In this document: piece by piece, positions 5,020 through 6,044 of the stretch
How the letters are laid out: each line of letters begins with the position of its first letter
Position numbering within the stretch: the stretch's first letter is position 1
Assembly: GCA_016784085.1 (NCBI GenBank)
Contig: JADHVH010000027.1
Location: 1 to 6,044, forward strand
Source: Candidatus Pacearchaeota archaeon
GTDB lineage: Archaea; Nanobdellota; Nanobdellia; Pacearchaeales; GW2011-AR1
Direction of reading: 5' to 3'
DNA length: 6,044 nt
The notes under the pieces: model-generated
Told to the model about the DNA's origin: nothing
The model's input: the letters and a program-made list of their open reading frames with translations, nothing else
The model's database searches: none
Translations under genes and position numbers: made by a program

Positions 5020-5196
5020 TTGAAAATTTAAACATTGAAAATTCATTGATAAATTGAAAATTGTTTAGAAATTGAAAATTGAAAATTAGAAATTTAAACC
5101 CAAATCATTCAAAATTAATCATTCAATCGAAATTCGAAATTCATTCAATTTTCAAAATTTTAAATTCAAAATTAATCTAATATCTAACTATCTAAC
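5020..5196. repeat. AT-rich degenerate repeat tract
   Basis: TTGAAAATT occurs at 5020, 5035, 5054, 5072 and 5079, and inverted (AATTTTCAA) at 5147. A 14-bp direct repeat ATTCAAAATTAATC lies at 5107-5120 and 5164-5177. TATCTAAC is tandemly doubled at 5181-5196. The spacing is irregular and there are no unique spacers. It fills the rest of the gap between the converging genes. It is non-coding, and similar tracts are typical of some Patescibacteria intergenic DNA. Confidence 0.8.
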
Positions 5197-5198
5197 AC

Positions 5199-5957
5199 CT
5201 AAATTATTATTTTTCTTATAAACTCTTTAGTTTCTTCTGAATTTTTAACTGCCAAAGTTTCTACACCAGTTTGAATAACAGGGTGATCATTTCCTCCTTC
5301 ATAAAGAGCTTCCCCTATAAAAATCATTTTTTTAATTGTGATTTCAAGATTTTTTTCAATTTGTTTTATACCATAAGCTTTATCAATTCCTTTTCTATTT
5401 ACATCTATAGAAGTAGAACCACCAATTTTTGCATCAAAATCAGACATACGACTTTCAAATGCTTTTACAATTTTTTTTCTTAAAATACGATTTGGGTCCC
5501 ATTTTAATTTTTCTTCTAATGGAGCTTTTTGTCCCAACCCAGAAAAAGTTATTTGGGTTCCCCTGTCTTCGATAATTTCACCATAAACATACTCTGGTTT
5601 TTCATAACCAGCTTCAATTAAAGATTCTTCCAATGCTTCAATAATTTGTTGTCTTTGTGATTGGTTAATTTCTTCAGTATAAACATTTTCCCATTCCCCC
5701 ATTTTATATTTATAAAAACTAGTAGCACTAGCAGGAAAAATAAAAAGATTGGACAAAGAATCTTTATCACAATCAAGTTTTGATAATAAAAGTTTTTCTA
5801 TCTGAGGAAAAGCCCCTCCTGAGATAACTGCTACTTTTTTAATCTTCAATAAATTACCTAGTAAAACAGACATTTCACTATCAACATAATCCTTACTTTT
5901 CGCAAGAGTTCCGTCTAAATCAAAAATTATCATTTCTTTTTCTTTAGCTATTTCCAT
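5199..5957 (-). CDS. HAD-IIB hydrolase, eukaryotic-type phosphomannomutase-like
   Basis: A 252-residue cytosolic enzyme of the size of PMM (about 246 aa). HAD motif I is IIFDLDGTLAKSK, with nucleophile Asp13 and acid/base Asp15; motif II is VISGG (Ser46). The cap carries the PMM signature EDRGTQITFSGLGQKAP (Arg132), then a KWDP motif and IGGSTSIDV. GIDKAYG follows (Lys193, motif III region). Motif IV is FIGEALYEGGNDHPV, as in PMM2's GDKTMPGGND. It probably interconverts or hydrolyses hexose phosphates, mannose-6-phosphate to mannose-1-phosphate being the family reaction for sugar-nucleotide supply. An oddity is Glu216 where motif IV normally has Asp. A phosphatase role, as in other HAD-IIB enzymes, is possible. 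The start overlaps the preceding gene by 10 nt, indicating an operon. It ends in TAG before the repeat-rich gap. Confidence 0.9.
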   Translation of the reverse strand: MEIAKEKEMIIFDLDGTLAKSKDYVDSEMSVLLGNLLKIKKVAVISGGAFPQIEKLLLSKLDCDKDSLSNLFIFPASATSFYKYKMGEWENVYTEEINQSQRQQIIEALEESLIEAGYEKPEYVYGEIIEDRGTQITFSGLGQKAPLEEKLKWDPNRILRKKIVKAFESRMSDFDAKIGGSTSIDVNRKGIDKAYGIKQIEKNLEITIKKMIFIGEALYEGGNDHPVIQTGVETLAVKNSEETKEFIRKIII

Positions 5958-6044
5958 AAGTTATCAAACATTTTAATTAAATTATCTAATTTTACAGTCG
6001 CTCCTGCCACCACTGAATCAGCTCCCCCATAATAAATATAAACT
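5948..6044 (-). CDS. C-terminal fragment of an upstream gene, possibly a phosphate-binding (beta/alpha)8 barrel enzyme
   Basis: Only the last 31 codons lie in the window, reading in from the right edge and ending at TAG (5950-5948). The segment YYGGADSVVAGATVK followed by an amphipathic helix LDNLIKMFDNLW resembles the end of TIM-barrel phosphate-binding enzymes such as ribulose-phosphate 3-epimerase (AGAD-x-x-VAGSAIF, then a final helix). That identification is a guess from a short stretch. The stop overlaps the HAD gene start by 10 nt, so the two are almost certainly co-transcribed and translationally coupled, and a sugar-phosphate enzyme would fit that partner. Confidence 0.55.
   Translation of the reverse strand, partial: VYIYYGGADSVVAGATVKLDNLIKMFDNLWK

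Noticed and set aside
5020..5196. CRISPR array
   Set aside because: Repeats are short, degenerate, irregularly spaced and partly overlapping, with no unique spacers and no cas genes.
1..6044. UGA recoding as in some Patescibacteria lineages
   Set aside because: No in-frame TGA was seen in any gene, and Trp and Gly use ordinary codons; TGA is simply unused as a stop here.

Overview
This AT-rich 6 kb window most likely comes from a Candidate Phyla Radiation (Patescibacteria) genome. The reasons are the compact gene spacing, the strong A+T bias, the near absence of Shine-Dalgarno sites, a VirB2/TrbC-like pilin of the type common in that group, a tiny one-helix membrane protein, and intergenic stretches of degenerate ATTGAAAATT repeats. 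Six genes end in TAA and two in TAG. I saw no in-frame TGA, so the standard genetic code fits. This placement is inference from style; there is no rRNA or other marker gene in the window.

Left part (1-1603, minus strand): an SOS-type operon. A LexA-like self-cleaving repressor overlaps by 17 nt a Y-family translesion polymerase that runs off the left edge. The operon promoter has a 17-bp spacer almost filled by a palindromic operator, and its predicted transcript starts at or next to the lexA ATG.

Middle (1604-4042): a comparatively GC-rich structured intergenic segment is followed by an exported two-helix VirB2-like protein that carries a C-terminal domain resembling M15 zinc peptidases. 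Then come mscL, a bidirectional terminator, a convergent 44-residue membrane protein, and, from a divergent promoter region, a conserved single-domain cupin. A 66-nt palindrome follows the cupin.

Right part (4043-6044): a leaderless gene encodes an unrecognised protein made of two copies of one domain. It converges on a minus-strand pair: an incomplete upstream gene and a eukaryotic-type phosphomannomutase-like HAD enzyme that overlaps its end by 10 nt. The 340-bp gap between the converging genes holds three consecutive near-perfect hairpins and a tract of degenerate AT-rich repeats.

The genes do not form one pathway. They are short transcription units for DNA-damage response, the cell envelope (pilin/peptidase, mechanosensitive channel, small membrane protein) and sugar-phosphate metabolism. 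What unites them is the promoter style: five of the six gene promoters I can place have an extended -10 (TGn followed by TATAAT or TAAAAT), and three lie so close to the start codon that leaderless mRNA is expected. The observations most worth following up are the pilin/peptidase fusion, the duplicated-domain protein, the lexA promoter architecture and the hairpin cassette.
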